A stretch of DNA of 64,000 nt from an uncultured Aquimarina sp. (GCA_947498455.1 CANMKK010000002.1:1-64000); one strand, 5' to 3'; counted from the first letter of the stretch, positions 54,134 to 62,989 are shown. The notes: generated by a model not told the origin, from the sequence alone. Numbers and translations are program-made.

Positions 54134-55150
54134 ATGAAAATTATCGTACCAATGGCTGGAAGAGGTTCTCGATTAAGACCTCATACACTTACTATACCTA
54201 AACCTTTAATACCCGTTGCTGGAAAACCTATTGTACATAGATTAGTCTCTGATATTGCCAAAGTTTTAGGAGAGCCTATCGAAGAAATTGCTTTTATTTT
54301 AGGAGACCCTGCTTTTTTTGGAGATGACGTGGTTAATAGTTTAACAGAATTGGCAGAGAACTTAGGAGCAAAAGCATCTATATATAGACAAGACCAGCCT
54401 TTAGGAACAGGACATGCGATTATGAGTGCTAAAGAATCATTATCTGGCCCTGCCGTTATTGCGTATGCCGATACATTAATCCGAGCAGATTTTAATTTAG
54501 ATAAAGAAGCAGACTCCGTAATATGGGTAAAACAAGTAGATCAACCGGAAGCGTATGGAGTTGTAGAATTAAATGAAAAGAATCAGATTGTAGAACTGGT
54601 AGAAAAACCAAAAGAGTTTGTGTCTGATTTGGCCGTGATAGGAATCTATTATTTTAAGGATGTTGCGGTACTAAAAGATGAATTGCAATACGTGCTTGAT
54701 AACAACATTATTAACGGAGGAGAATATCAGATAAATGATGGTATTAAACGAATGATGAGTGAGGGTAAGGTTTTTGTAACTGGAAAAGTTGAAGAATGGA
54801 TGGATTGTGGCAACAAAAATGTTACGGTAGAAACAAATAGTAGAATGCTAGGTTTTCTAGAAAAAGATGGCGAAAAACTAATTGAAGATTCTATCACTAA
54901 AGAAAATGCTACGATTATTCCTCCGTGCTATATAGGAGATGGAGTAACTATTAAGAATGCATCGGTTGGTCCTAACGTATCTATAGGTAGAGGATGTATT
55001 ATAGAAGACACCACAATTAAAAATAGTATTGTGCAGAATGAAACTATTATAAAAAATGCTAACTTGGACAATGCTATGATAGGAAATCACGTTCGGTATG
55101 ATGGAAAGTACACCACCATAAGTATTGGCGATTATTCTACCTTAGAATAG
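54134..55150 (+). CDS. Sugar-1-phosphate nucleotidyltransferase
   Basis: A 338-residue protein with an N-terminal nucleotidyltransferase domain: MAGRGSRLRPHTLTIPKPL at about 6-24 is the G-x-G-x-R-L-x-P-x-T-x-x-x-P-K-P-L signature, with YADTLI and VEKPK further on. From about 250 there is a left-handed beta-helix with isoleucine- and asparagine-rich hexapeptide repeats (IGDGVTIKNASVGPNVSIG). This is the layout of glucose-1-phosphate thymidylyl- or uridylyltransferases and of mannose-1-phosphate guanylyltransferase-like proteins. The sugar is unknown. Confidence 0.87.
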   Translation: MKIIVPMAGRGSRLRPHTLTIPKPLIPVAGKPIVHRLVSDIAKVLGEPIEEIAFILGDPAFFGDDVVNSLTELAENLGAKASIYRQDQPLGTGHAIMSAKESLSGPAVIAYADTLIRADFNLDKEADSVIWVKQVDQPEAYGVVELNEKNQIVELVEKPKEFVSDLAVIGIYYFKDVAVLKDELQYVLDNNIINGGEYQINDGIKRMMSEGKVFVTGKVEEWMDCGNKNVTVETNSRMLGFLEKDGEKLIEDSITKENATIIPPCYIGDGVTIKNASVGPNVSIGRGCIIEDTTIKNSIVQNETIIKNANLDNAMIGNHVRYDGKYTTISIGDYSTLE

Positions 55151-55175
55151 TTTTAGAATATTAAATCATGGATTT

Positions 55176-56567
55176 ATGATTATTAATCAGACATATAGGA
55201 TGATTGCAATACTATTTGGTTTTGTGGTGCATCTAAATAGTATAAACGCTCAGGATTTAGAATCTTTGAAAAAAATAGAGATTGTAGATGACTTGGGAGA
55301 TGTGTCTGATGCGTTTATGGAAAGTTTTTTCGAAGCATTAAAGCAAAAAGCAATCACAAATTATGATAAAGCTATTGATGCGTTAGAAAGGTGTATTTCT
55401 ATTAATCCAAAGCCCGTTGTTTTATATTCTGAATTGGCGAAAAATTACTTAGAATTAAAATTATACCAGCAAGCAGAGACTAATTTTAAAAAAGTATTGA
55501 TTGAAAGACCCAATGATCGTTATATACTAGAAGGATTATTCGAGGCATATTTTGAACAGCGCAAGTATACAGAATCGGTAGAAGTTGTAGAAAAATTGGT
55601 AACTTTTAATACTAGATATAAAGAACAATTAGCGAACCTATATTTTTTGGAGAAAAGATACGATGATGCCCTTACTCTTGTTGATGATTTAATAGAAGAA
55701 TTAGGTCCAGATCTATATAGAGAAAGACTTCGAAAAAAAATCACTCTAAAAATTAGCAACCCAAATTCCCAAATTTCAAGGTTGGAGCAGAAGATCGCTA
55801 ATAGCCCAAAAGAAGAACAGCATTATATTAATCTTATTTATCTGTATAGTAGAGATAATCAAGTAGAAAAGGCATTCGAAACAGCCAAGCGACTTTTAAA
55901 AGAGCGCCCAAAATCAAAACTAGCACATTTAGCATTGTACAAACATTATTTGGATAATGGAGCTATAGATGATGCAATAAAATCTATGAAAATAGCATTG
56001 TCTAGCGATAAGCTCGATAAAGATGCAAAGTATAGAGTGATACGGGATTTTTTAACATTTTTAGATGATAACCCCGTATATGAGCCTCAGCTTATCGATG
56101 TAGTAAAAGTTTTTTCTAATGATTCCGGAAACACTAAAGTGTTTACAGAGATAGGAAACTATTTCTATGAAAAGGAAAAGAAAGAGTTAGCCCTTAATTA
56201 TTACGAAAGAGGAATAAAAGACAATTTCACAAACTTTGCTATTTTAAGAAAAATACTACTGCTTCAATTGGATCTGAAAAGATTTGAAAAAGCAAAGACG
56301 GGAAGCGAAGCAGCCATTGAGATGTATCCTTCTCAACCAATTTTGTATCTGGTTTGTGGTGTATCCCTAATTAATCTTAACAATTATGAAGAAGCAATCG
56401 ATACTCTAAGTATTGGAATGGATTATATCATAGACGATTCTAAGATGGAATCAGATTTTTATGATCAGATAGGAGAAGCCTATTTGAAAAAAGGAAATCA
56501 GGCAAAAGGAGCAGAATACAAGGAAAGATCAATTGAACTTAAAAAAAATATGAAAAGTAATGAATAG
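55176..56567 (+). CDS. Tetratricopeptide repeat protein
   Basis: A 463-residue protein with a signal peptide (MIAILFGFVVHLNSINAQ around residues 9-26) and a body of TPR-like helix pairs (for example AIDALERCISINPKPVVLYSELAKNYLEL, split as CISINPKPVV and YSELAKNYLEL). It is exported to the periplasm or outer membrane and probably serves as a scaffold. The next gene, DUF4292, overlaps its end by 8 bases; the DUF4292 and EnvC-like genes follow in the same operon. Confidence 0.85.
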   Translation: MIINQTYRMIAILFGFVVHLNSINAQDLESLKKIEIVDDLGDVSDAFMESFFEALKQKAITNYDKAIDALERCISINPKPVVLYSELAKNYLELKLYQQAETNFKKVLIERPNDRYILEGLFEAYFEQRKYTESVEVVEKLVTFNTRYKEQLANLYFLEKRYDDALTLVDDLIEELGPDLYRERLRKKITLKISNPNSQISRLEQKIANSPKEEQHYINLIYLYSRDNQVEKAFETAKRLLKERPKSKLAHLALYKHYLDNGAIDDAIKSMKIALSSDKLDKDAKYRVIRDFLTFLDDNPVYEPQLIDVVKVFSNDSGNTKVFTEIGNYFYEKEKKELALNYYERGIKDNFTNFAILRKILLLQLDLKRFEKAKTGSEAAIEMYPSQPILYLVCGVSLINLNNYEEAIDTLSIGMDYIIDDSKMESDFYDQIGEAYLKKGNQAKGAEYKERSIELKKNMKSNE

Positions 56568-57333
56568 AATATTTTATGCGTTATTTTTTTTCTTAATATT
56601 ATTCCATTCCTGTAAAGGAACCAAAGCTGTGACAGGATCGGCGGTTAAAAAACTAAAAGCAGAGAAAGTCATAGCCAATCATTATAATAAGGCTTTTAAT
56701 TTTACTACTCTCAATGCTAAAGTTAAAGTACAATACCAAGACGCTAAGCAGTCCTTTAGTCCCAACGTTACCTTACGTATCGAAAAAGACAAGAGAATAT
56801 GGGTAAGTGCCAAATTATTGGGAATTACATTAGCAAAAGTATTGATAACACCAGAAAAAGTAAGCTACTATGAGAAGGTGAATAGCACGTATTTCGAAGG
56901 AAATTTCGAGTTGTTAAGTACCTGGTTGGGAACAGATTTGGATTTTGATAAAGTGCAACAATTACTATTAGGACAGGCGATTTTTAACCTTCGGGATGAT
57001 AAGTACACGAGTGCAATTCAGAACGGAAAATATACATTACAACCAAAAAAACAATTAGAATTATTTGAACGGTTGTTTTTAGTGCATCCAGATAGTTTTA
57101 AAATGGCAGTACAACAACTTAAGCAGGCAGAAGAAAGAAGGGAGTTAACTATTTCTTATAACAATTATCAAAAGGTAGGAAACCAGTTTTTTCCTAAAGA
57201 AATACGTATTGAAGCCTCAGAAGATACAGAGAAAACCTTAATTACTATGGATTATCGTATTGTAGACTACAATGCCAGGGTAAGTTTTCCGTTTAAAATA
57301 CCATCAGGATACGAGCAAGTTACTATAGAATGA
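56560..57333 (+). CDS. DUF4292 lipoprotein
   Basis: A 257-residue lipoprotein with the signal MNRIFYALFFFLILFHSCKG and Cys at about residue 18. The mature part (NFTTLNAKVKVQY, then SVNTLRIEKDKRIWVSAKLLGI-like text and FPKEIRIEASE) is the beta-rich LolA/LolB-like fold I recall as DUF4292. These proteins may carry lipoproteins or lipids to the outer membrane. It overlaps both neighbours (TPR and EnvC-like), which argues for a shared envelope role. Confidence 0.85.
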   Translation: MNRIFYALFFFLILFHSCKGTKAVTGSAVKKLKAEKVIANHYNKAFNFTTLNAKVKVQYQDAKQSFSPNVTLRIEKDKRIWVSAKLLGITLAKVLITPEKVSYYEKVNSTYFEGNFELLSTWLGTDLDFDKVQQLLLGQAIFNLRDDKYTSAIQNGKYTLQPKKQLELFERLFLVHPDSFKMAVQQLKQAEERRELTISYNNYQKVGNQFFPKEIRIEASEDTEKTLITMDYRIVDYNARVSFPFKIPSGYEQVTIE

Positions 57334-58559
57334 GATTAAAAAAAGGGATATATATAATCGGGTTGCTATTGATAAGCATACCGTCATTTTCTCAAAGTAA
57401 AAAACAACAACAATTAGAGGAAGAACGACGACAACTAAAAGAGCAGATCGAACAAATGCGTCAATTGCTTGCTGATACTAAGTTAAAAGAACGATCTGTT
57501 TTGGATGAAGTAGAGACACTCAACTCCCAAATAAGCACACGCGAGAATCTAATAAAGATAACAAATCAACAAGCCAATCTCTTAACCAGAGAAGTGAATT
57601 CTAATCTCAAAAAAATACAATCATATAGAGAAGAACTTATCGTATTAAAAAAGGATTATGCTAGAATGATTGTAAAATCATATAAAAGTAAATCTCAGCA
57701 AAGCAAAATTATGTTTTTGCTATCGTCATCGGATTTTGCACAGGCCTATAAGCGCTTGCAGTATATGAAGCAATACAATGAGCATCGTAAAGAGCAGGCA
57801 GATCAAATCCAGAAGCGTGCAGAGCAGCTACAAGCATTAAATTTGGAGCTAGCAGAACGTAAAAAAGATAAACAACAATTATTAGATGAAAATCGAGAAG
57901 TACAACAACAACTAGCAGAAGAAAAAAAGCAACAACAAGTATTGATGACTTCCATTAGAAAAAAGGAAGGTACGTATAAAAAGGAAATAAAGAAAAAGCA
58001 AGAAAAAGCAAATGCTATAGATAAAGCGATTGAAAAGTTAATCAGAGAAGCTATCGCTAAGGCCAATAAAAAAGCTGGTAAAAAGGCATCTAAAAAAGGG
58101 TCAGCAACAACATTTTCATTGACACCAGAGGACAAAAAGCTGGCAGATGGATTTACATCAAATAAAGGAAAGCTTCCATGGCCAGTAGGAACAGGAAAAT
58201 TAACAAAGAGATATGGACAGCAACCCCATCCTACTTTGCCTAATATAAAAATCAATAGTAGTGGTGTAGAAATAGAAACACGCCCGGGAGAAAAGGCCAG
58301 AGCTATCTTTGAAGGAGAAGTAATGGCAATCCAAAAGCTTAAAGGTGCCGGAAGATTGGTACAAGTACGTCATGGTAATTATATTACAGTATATTATAAT
58401 TTAGAAAGTATAAGTGTTAAAGAAGGACAAAAGCTAACTACAAAACAAAATATCGGTCAGGTTCGCACGAATCCTGCTACTGGAAGGGCTATTATGAAAT
58501 TTTTAATTTTTCAAAACGCTAAAAAACAAAACCCACAAACTTGGATTTATAAAATGTAA
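57330..58559 (+). CDS. EnvC-like murein hydrolase activator (degenerate M23 domain)
   Basis: A 409-residue protein with a signal peptide (about 1-21), a long coiled coil (about 22-250, rich in Q, E and K) and a C-terminal LytM/M23 domain (about 285-405; GKLPWPVGTGKLTKRYG). The zinc ligands of active M23 enzymes are missing: HxGxD is replaced by NSSGVEI and the second HxH by YYNL. It therefore should not hydrolyse peptidoglycan itself but activate an amidase at division, as EnvC does. It overlaps the DUF4292 gene by 4 bases. Confidence 0.9.
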   Translation: MRLKKGIYIIGLLLISIPSFSQSKKQQQLEEERRQLKEQIEQMRQLLADTKLKERSVLDEVETLNSQISTRENLIKITNQQANLLTREVNSNLKKIQSYREELIVLKKDYARMIVKSYKSKSQQSKIMFLLSSSDFAQAYKRLQYMKQYNEHRKEQADQIQKRAEQLQALNLELAERKKDKQQLLDENREVQQQLAEEKKQQQVLMTSIRKKEGTYKKEIKKKQEKANAIDKAIEKLIREAIAKANKKAGKKASKKGSATTFSLTPEDKKLADGFTSNKGKLPWPVGTGKLTKRYGQQPHPTLPNIKINSSGVEIETRPGEKARAIFEGEVMAIQKLKGAGRLVQVRHGNYITVYYNLESISVKEGQKLTTKQNIGQVRTNPATGRAIMKFLIFQNAKKQNPQTWIYKM

Positions 58560-58565
58560 CAAGCC

Positions 58566-59339
58566 ATGGAAATAGTTATCATTTCGATCATTGCTTTTTT
58601 GGTATCTATTCTCACTTTTTTTTCGGGATTTGGTTTAGGTACTATAATGACCCCGGTTTTGATGATTTTTTTTCCAGTTGAAATTGCCATAGCATTAACG
58701 GGTCTAGTTCATTTTTTTAATAATGTTTTTAAACTGTTTTTGGTTGGCAAAAATGCAGACAAGGGAACATTGATACGCTTTGGAATTCCAGCGGTAATTG
58801 CTTCATTTTTTGGAGCTTGGGTTTTACTCCATATACCAGATATTGAACCTCTTTTTGTATATCAAATGTTCGGGAAAACATTTGAAGTATATCCTGTAAA
58901 ATTTACGATTTCCATATTGTTGATCATTTTTGCCAGTATGGATTTGATACCTTTTTTTAGTAAATTACAATTTGGGAAAGATAAACTTCCGTTAGGTGGT
59001 ATATTAAGCGGTTTTTTTGGAGGACTCTCTGGGAATCAAGGAGCCTTACGAACTGCTTTTTTGATTAAAGCGGGTCTTTCTAAGCAAGCTTTTATAGGAA
59101 CGGCAGTAGTGGTATCAACTTTTGTTGATTTTACCCGACTTAGTGTGTATGCTTCCAGAATTTCTAAATCTGGTATAGAAGAAAACATAACTTTAGTAAT
59201 ATGTGCAACCCTTTCTGCCATTTCAGGTGCGTATATTGGTAATATCTTATTAAAGAAAGTTACCTTAAAATTTTTACAGGTTGTTGTTGCTATTATGCTA
59301 ATCCTAATTTCAATAGCATTAGGAGCAGGGTTGTTATAA
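58566..59339 (+). CDS. TSUP family permease (TauE/SafE-like)
   Basis: A 257-residue membrane protein with about eight helices. FFSGFGLGTIMTPVLMIFFP (about 19-38) and GGILSGFFGGLSGNQGALRTAFL (about 138-160; split GGILSGFFGG and GNQGALRT) are the two repeats typical of the TauE/SafE group, which export sulfite, sulfoacetate or similar anions. Its gene is 7 bases after the EnvC-like gene and convergent with the next one. Confidence 0.9.
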   Translation: MEIVIISIIAFLVSILTFFSGFGLGTIMTPVLMIFFPVEIAIALTGLVHFFNNVFKLFLVGKNADKGTLIRFGIPAVIASFFGAWVLLHIPDIEPLFVYQMFGKTFEVYPVKFTISILLIIFASMDLIPFFSKLQFGKDKLPLGGILSGFFGGLSGNQGALRTAFLIKAGLSKQAFIGTAVVVSTFVDFTRLSVYASRISKSGIEENITLVICATLSAISGAYIGNILLKKVTLKFLQVVVAIMLILISIALGAGLL

Positions 59340-59355
59340 AAAACTGGAATTACGG

Positions 59356-59814
59356 TTAACTTGAATGCTTTTTCGTTACAAACGTACTTAACCTGTCGAA
59401 TACAGAACCCCATCCGTTCATAAAGCCCATTTTCTCTTGTTCTCTGCAATATTCTTCTGTTGGATGAATTACTTGGAATGTAAAATTGGTGGTATCACCA
59501 TGTGCTTCAAATATAGCCAGTATTTCTACCCCTACAGTCATAGGTTTAAAATCCGCAGAAGAATGTATTTTTTCTAATTCAATGATTTCTAAATATGTCC
59601 CTTCACTTATAAATTCATTACCATTTGGCATAAGCATGCTGTATTTCCAGATACCACCAACAGTAAAATCATGTTCAATTACTTTGGTTTCCATTCCTTT
59701 CGGTCCCCACCATTGCGCAATATGTCCTGGCTGTGTCCAAGCATCCCATACCAATTGGACAGGTGCATTAAACGTTCTTTTTAGAGTTAGTGTTCGATTG
59801 TCTGTGTTACTCAT
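59356..59814 (-). CDS. SRPBCC (AHSA1-like) domain protein
   Basis: A 152-residue protein of the START/Bet v1-like group: LTLKRTFNAPVQLVWDAWTQPGHIAQWWGPKGM (split: FNAPVQLVWDAWTQPG, AQWWGPKGM) at 8-40 is the family opening, GGIWKYSMLMPNGNE follows and EKMGFMNGWGSVFDRL closes it. Such proteins bind small hydrophobic ligands. It overlaps the ArsR-type regulator gene by 8 bases; this pair is a common unit in many bacteria in which the regulator controls the SRPBCC gene. Confidence 0.9.
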   Translation of the reverse strand: MSNTDNRTLTLKRTFNAPVQLVWDAWTQPGHIAQWWGPKGMETKVIEHDFTVGGIWKYSMLMPNGNEFISEGTYLEIIELEKIHSSADFKPMTVGVEILAIFEAHGDTTNFTFQVIHPTEEYCREQEKMGFMNGWGSVFDRLSTFVTKKHSS

Positions 59815-60136
59815 TATCTTTGTTTTTGGTTTGTAGTTTTAATAAATATGATCCAAAGGAATCTAGCTTATCTTCCCATAATTGTCTATACTGTTCTATC
59901 CAATCCGAGACAGGAAGTAAGTTCTTTGGTAAAATTTCGCAGTAATGCTCTCTCCCTTTTTTATGGATTCTAATGATTCCGCATTCTTTTAAAATTTTTA
60001 TATGCTTTGAAATTGCAGGGCGGCTTATTTCGAAGTTTTCTGAAACATGGGTAACTGTAAGTGATTCGTTTGCTAATAATCCGATAATATCCCTTCTAAC
60101 TGGATCTGCAATTGCCTGAAAAACATCTCTTCTCAT
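59807..60136 (-). CDS. ArsR-type winged-helix repressor
   Basis: A 109-residue regulator: FQAIADPVRRDIIGLLA (about 5-21), VSENFEISRPAISKHIKIL (about 32-50, the recognition helix) and HKKGREHYC (wing). No metal-binding cysteine cluster typical of ArsR/SmtB metal sensors is seen. It precedes the SRPBCC gene and overlaps it. Two dyads upstream of its start probably serve for autoregulation. Confidence 0.92.
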   Translation of the reverse strand: MRRDVFQAIADPVRRDIIGLLANESLTVTHVSENFEISRPAISKHIKILKECGIIRIHKKGREHYCEILPKNLLPVSDWIEQYRQLWEDKLDSFGSYLLKLQTKNKDNE

Positions 60137-60146
60137 AGTATTTTAG

Positions 60147-60188
60147 GTAACTAATTGGTTACTAATATAAATATAACCATTTGGTTAC
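60147..60188 (-). promoter_or_regulatory. Paired operator-like dyads upstream of the ArsR-type gene
   Basis: GTAACTAATTGGTTAC (60147-60162) and ATAACCATTTGGTTAC (60173-60188) are near-palindromic 16-base copies, 26 bases apart from centre to centre. The first lies only 10 bases before the start codon of the repressor gene. The form GTAACCAnTTGGTTAC is that of an ArsR-family operator, and the two sites fit repressor binding on one helix face. Confidence 0.7.
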
Positions 60189-60298
60189 GCAAATTATTTT
60201 TAAATTTTTATTTTTTTAAAGCCTTGTTTAATAATGTTTTAGTGTGCGTTTGTGACTAATCTACTTGGTGTTACGTGAAATTATGGAGGGATGTTTTT

Positions 60299-60483
60299 AT
60301 ACGATTTACGCATAAACTTTCGCATATAATTCGTTTTTTTTGCACTATATCTGCGTTATAAAATTCAACAATAGCTATACTTCGACGTAGCTCAGCACAA
60401 GTGGCTATTCTTTAATTTTATGTCTTAATCTAGCACAAAATAATTCAAACTCTTTATACGAACTTCTTATCCATAAATCGTAT
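60299..60483 (+). repeat. Palindromic MITE-like repeat, copy A
   Basis: 185 bases with inverted ends ATACGATTTACG and CATAAATCGTAT (one mismatch between arms). The interior is a long imperfect palindrome whose apex AATAGCTAT...GGCTATT is interrupted by a 24-base insertion (60379-60402) that carries CTTCGACGTAGCTCAGC. It is a full copy of the element found deleted at 100-203 and truncated at 29821-29856. No coding capacity. Confidence 0.8.
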
Positions 60484-60484
60484 T

Positions 60485-60647
60485 ATACGATTTACGAATA
60501 AAAATTTCGCATCTAATCACATTCTTTTTCTACTATATTTTCTTCATAAAATTAAACAATAGCTATGGCTATTCTTTAATTTGATTCATCAATCTAGCGA
60601 AAAATCTTTGTAATTATTTTTACGAAATTCTCATCCGTAAATCGTAT
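60485..60647 (+). repeat. Palindromic MITE-like repeat, copy B
   Basis: 163 bases with perfect inverted 12-base ends ATACGATTTACG / CGTAAATCGTAT, separated from copy A by a single T. The interior is diverged from copy A (roughly 65-70 percent by eye) but aligned end to end. The apex is the tight hairpin AATAGCTATGGCTATT (60558-60573), without the 24-base insertion. The rest of the 950-base gap (60648-60725 and 60905-61085) shows no gene. Confidence 0.78.
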
Positions 60648-60725
60648 TATTTCCATTCATTGAAACAAAAAAAATCTTTATTTTCTTTTCCAGTAAATTC
60701 AAACAACAACTGGTATTATTATGAA

Positions 60726-60904
60726 TTTATAAAGAGTAGTTTTTGAGAATTTATCTTTTAAAGCATTTTAAGATATAATTCAATACATTTTATAAATTAA
60801 AAATGTAATGATAATCAATTAGTCTTGGTTCTTGGCTCTAGCAGGGTGGTTGCTGAGCTTGTCGAAGTAAAGCTATCTTGATTCAAAAGTTTCGGATGCT
60901 AGTG
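60726..60904 (+). repeat. Direct repeat copy 2 (partner at 51278-51438)
   Basis: This aligns end to end with 51278-51438. Near the end it has an extra block with GCTGAGCTTGTCGAAG (60852-60867), which is the same short repeat, in the other orientation, as that inserted in copy A of the palindromic element. It ends with TTCGGATGCTAGTG. Confidence 0.75.
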
Positions 60905-61085
60905 AAAATTGTTATGTAAATTAATATGAATTCCATTTAGTCGAACTGCGTAATTTTCTACTATTTCGAAATTAATTTTCATTTCTTTAACCCAGATTAT
61001 GTATTGGATATAAACTGAAGGCTTCCGAAGGCATAACTCGAGAACTTACTCCGAGGTGTTGTTGATTTGAGAGGGAACGTTATTA

Positions 61086-61595
61086 TTACACAAATAATGC
61101 TTTTAACTCAGTGGCATCATCAGGTTTCATTTTTCCTGCCAGTACCAAACTTAGTTGTTTTCTACGTAATGCAGCGTCATATCGTTCTTGTTCTAATTCC
61201 GTTTGTGGGGTAATTGGAGGCACACTAACTGGAGCGCCTCTTTCATTTACGGCTACAAAAGTGTATATAGCTTCATTAGCAGGTGTTTTATCACCAGTTT
61301 GTCTATCTTCTATCCAGACATCAATAACTACCTCCATAGAGGATTTAAATGCACGAGAAACTTTAGCTTGGACAGTAACAACACTTCCTAGTGGGATCGC
61401 CTTATTAAAAGCCACGTGATTTACAGAGGCTGTTACTACAATACGTCTGGAATGTCTACCCGCTGCAATACCCGCTGCACGATCCATACGAGCCAAAAGC
61501 TCACCTCCAAAAAGATTATTTAGTGGATTTGTTTCTCCTGGTAAAACAAGGTCTGTTAAAATAGTTAGAGATTCTGAAGGGTATCTGGCTTCCAT
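61086..61595 (-). CDS. Acyl-CoA thioesterase (hotdog fold)
   Basis: A 169-residue thioesterase of the YciA/ACOT type. LPGETNPLNNLFGGELLARMDRAAGIAA (about 18-45; split NPLNNLFGGELLARMD) carries the N-x-x-x-x-F-G-G motif with the catalytic acidic residue on the following helix, and VNHVAFNKAIPLGSVV continues the hotdog fold. It hydrolyses acyl-CoA to free acid and CoA. The gene begins with ATG and is a single-gene unit. Confidence 0.92.
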   Translation of the reverse strand: MEARYPSESLTILTDLVLPGETNPLNNLFGGELLARMDRAAGIAAGRHSRRIVVTASVNHVAFNKAIPLGSVVTVQAKVSRAFKSSMEVVIDVWIEDRQTGDKTPANEAIYTFVAVNERGAPVSVPPITPQTELEQERYDAALRRKQLSLVLAGKMKPDDATELKALFV

Positions 61596-61969
61596 GTACT
61601 ATTGTAATTTTTTGGTAAAGATAATCAGCTATATCAAACAATATATCATGTGGATACAGAAAACTGATTTACAGTTGCATTATGGGAACGAAAGAATCTT
61701 AAATATTTTAAGAAAAAAATAAAAGATACCATATACAAATGATTCCATAGCGATGTAAACTCGTGAATATTGCTCAAAAAGCCTCGAAATTAGTATTAAT
61801 GCTATTCGTACCATTTCCAATTTGAATCAGAATTAGTGTACAATGTTTTATTTCACTGATAATATAAAGACGCTACGGAACATTTTAATTAACAAGTATT
61901 GACTTTTTTAATGAAAAAATTCTAGTAGTTCTATTGTCTTCAAAAGATAAGATGATAGAGAATATGAAA
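61596..61969. other. Intergenic region without a visible gene
   Basis: About 370 bases between two minus-strand genes. It should hold the promoter of the thioesterase gene and the end of the HU/SPOR transcript. I see no open frame of note, no strong hairpin and no RNA gene. Confidence 0.5.
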
Positions 61970-62989
61970 TTACAATTCTTTAATTAACAACCAAGCATTA
62001 GAGTCTTGTTGTTTCTTAATCTTGCTAAGTGCAAGTAAAGCTTCATTTCTATGCGCATAACTATGATATACTACTTGATGAAGTCCAAATTTGTTAACAC
62101 CAATAAGTTCAGAATTAAAACCAAGAGCTTTTAGCTTTTGAACTTTTTTCTTAGCATTAGCTTTAATTCTATATGCACCGGCAACTATATGATATTTGAC
62201 TAATAAAGAAGTGTCTTCATTAGTAATAAGTTGAGTGTCTTCCGTTTTTATGGTGGTTAAATTAATAGCAGGAAGCGGGCTCGAAATTTCGAAAGTAGCT
62301 TGCTGTATTCTGTTTTCAGCTTTATTGTCTGCTTCTACTATTAAATTATCATTGTACGTTTTATTATCGCTATTGATTTTAGACAATCCTAAAAATCCTC
62401 CAATACCCAAAGCAATTATAGCAATAGCGGCGTATTTCATGTAAGGGCGTTCGCCACGTTTTTCTGGAGTAAACGCAATAGGAGTAGTCTCTTCCAGTGC
62501 TTCTACCTGTTCTTTATATGTTTCTCGATTAACTTGCGAAAGTGCTACTGGTATTTCTTGCTTTTCTCTTAGAATAGAAGGAGAAATAAAAGAGCTAAGA
62601 CCAAAGGCTTCAGTAAGATAATTAACCTCCTGAGAAGGTTCAAATTGTAAGGTGTTTTCTGTGGAAGAATAAAAAGAACCTATTCCTTCGAGAACGACAT
62701 GTTTTCCTTGATCAATTTTGTTATGTAATGACAGTACATAACGTTGTATTTTTGCAACAGCATCCGTATATGAAATGTTTTCGGCTTGTGCTATATAATT
62801 GGCTAATAGGCCATCATTATTTTGCAATTGACTATTAAAAGAAATCAGTTTTTGAGGAGGAAAAAAAGCATGGGTAAATTCTTGAATTGATGCCGGTTGA
62901 CGCTTAGTTAAAAATGCACCAAAGCCAGGTATGATTACACATTCATATCTATATAATAATTCACTAATATACTTCGCTGTAATATTCAT
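61970..62989 (-). CDS. HU (CCDC81-like) and SPOR domain membrane protein
   Basis: A 339-residue protein. Residues 1-130 resemble the two HU-like domains of the prokaryotic CCDC81 type (ISELLYRYECVIIPGFGAF, YVLSLHNKIDQGKHVVLEGIG, here in parts). A single transmembrane helix is near 188-206 (YAAIAIIALGIGGFLGL), and a SPOR domain (about 262-338; KYHIVAGAYRIKANAKKKV, GLHQVVYHSY) binds denuded peptidoglycan at division sites. The combination of a cytosolic HU-like part with a periplasmic SPOR domain suggests a link between the nucleoid or cytoplasm and septal wall. It is divergent from dprA, a common arrangement in Flavobacteria. TACCTTTG on the minus strand at 63116-63123 may be its -7 box. Confidence 0.87.
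   Translation of the reverse strand: MNITAKYISELLYRYECVIIPGFGAFLTKRQPASIQEFTHAFFPPQKLISFNSQLQNNDGLLANYIAQAENISYTDAVAKIQRYVLSLHNKIDQGKHVVLEGIGSFYSSTENTLQFEPSQEVNYLTEAFGLSSFISPSILREKQEIPVALSQVNRETYKEQVEALEETTPIAFTPEKRGERPYMKYAAIAIIALGIGGFLGLSKINSDNKTYNDNLIVEADNKAENRIQQATFEISSPLPAINLTTIKTEDTQLITNEDTSLLVKYHIVAGAYRIKANAKKKVQKLKALGFNSELIGVNKFGLHQVVYHSYAHRNEALLALSKIKKQQDSNAWLLIKEL

Noticed and set aside
57803-58255. Minus-strand open frame of 150 codons opposite the EnvC-like gene
   Set aside because: Cysteine- and serine-rich antisense shadow of a repetitive coiled-coil coding sequence.
59036-59449. Minus-strand open frame of 137 codons over the TSUP gene end
   Set aside because: Shadow of the permease gene, which has a clear family signature on the plus strand.
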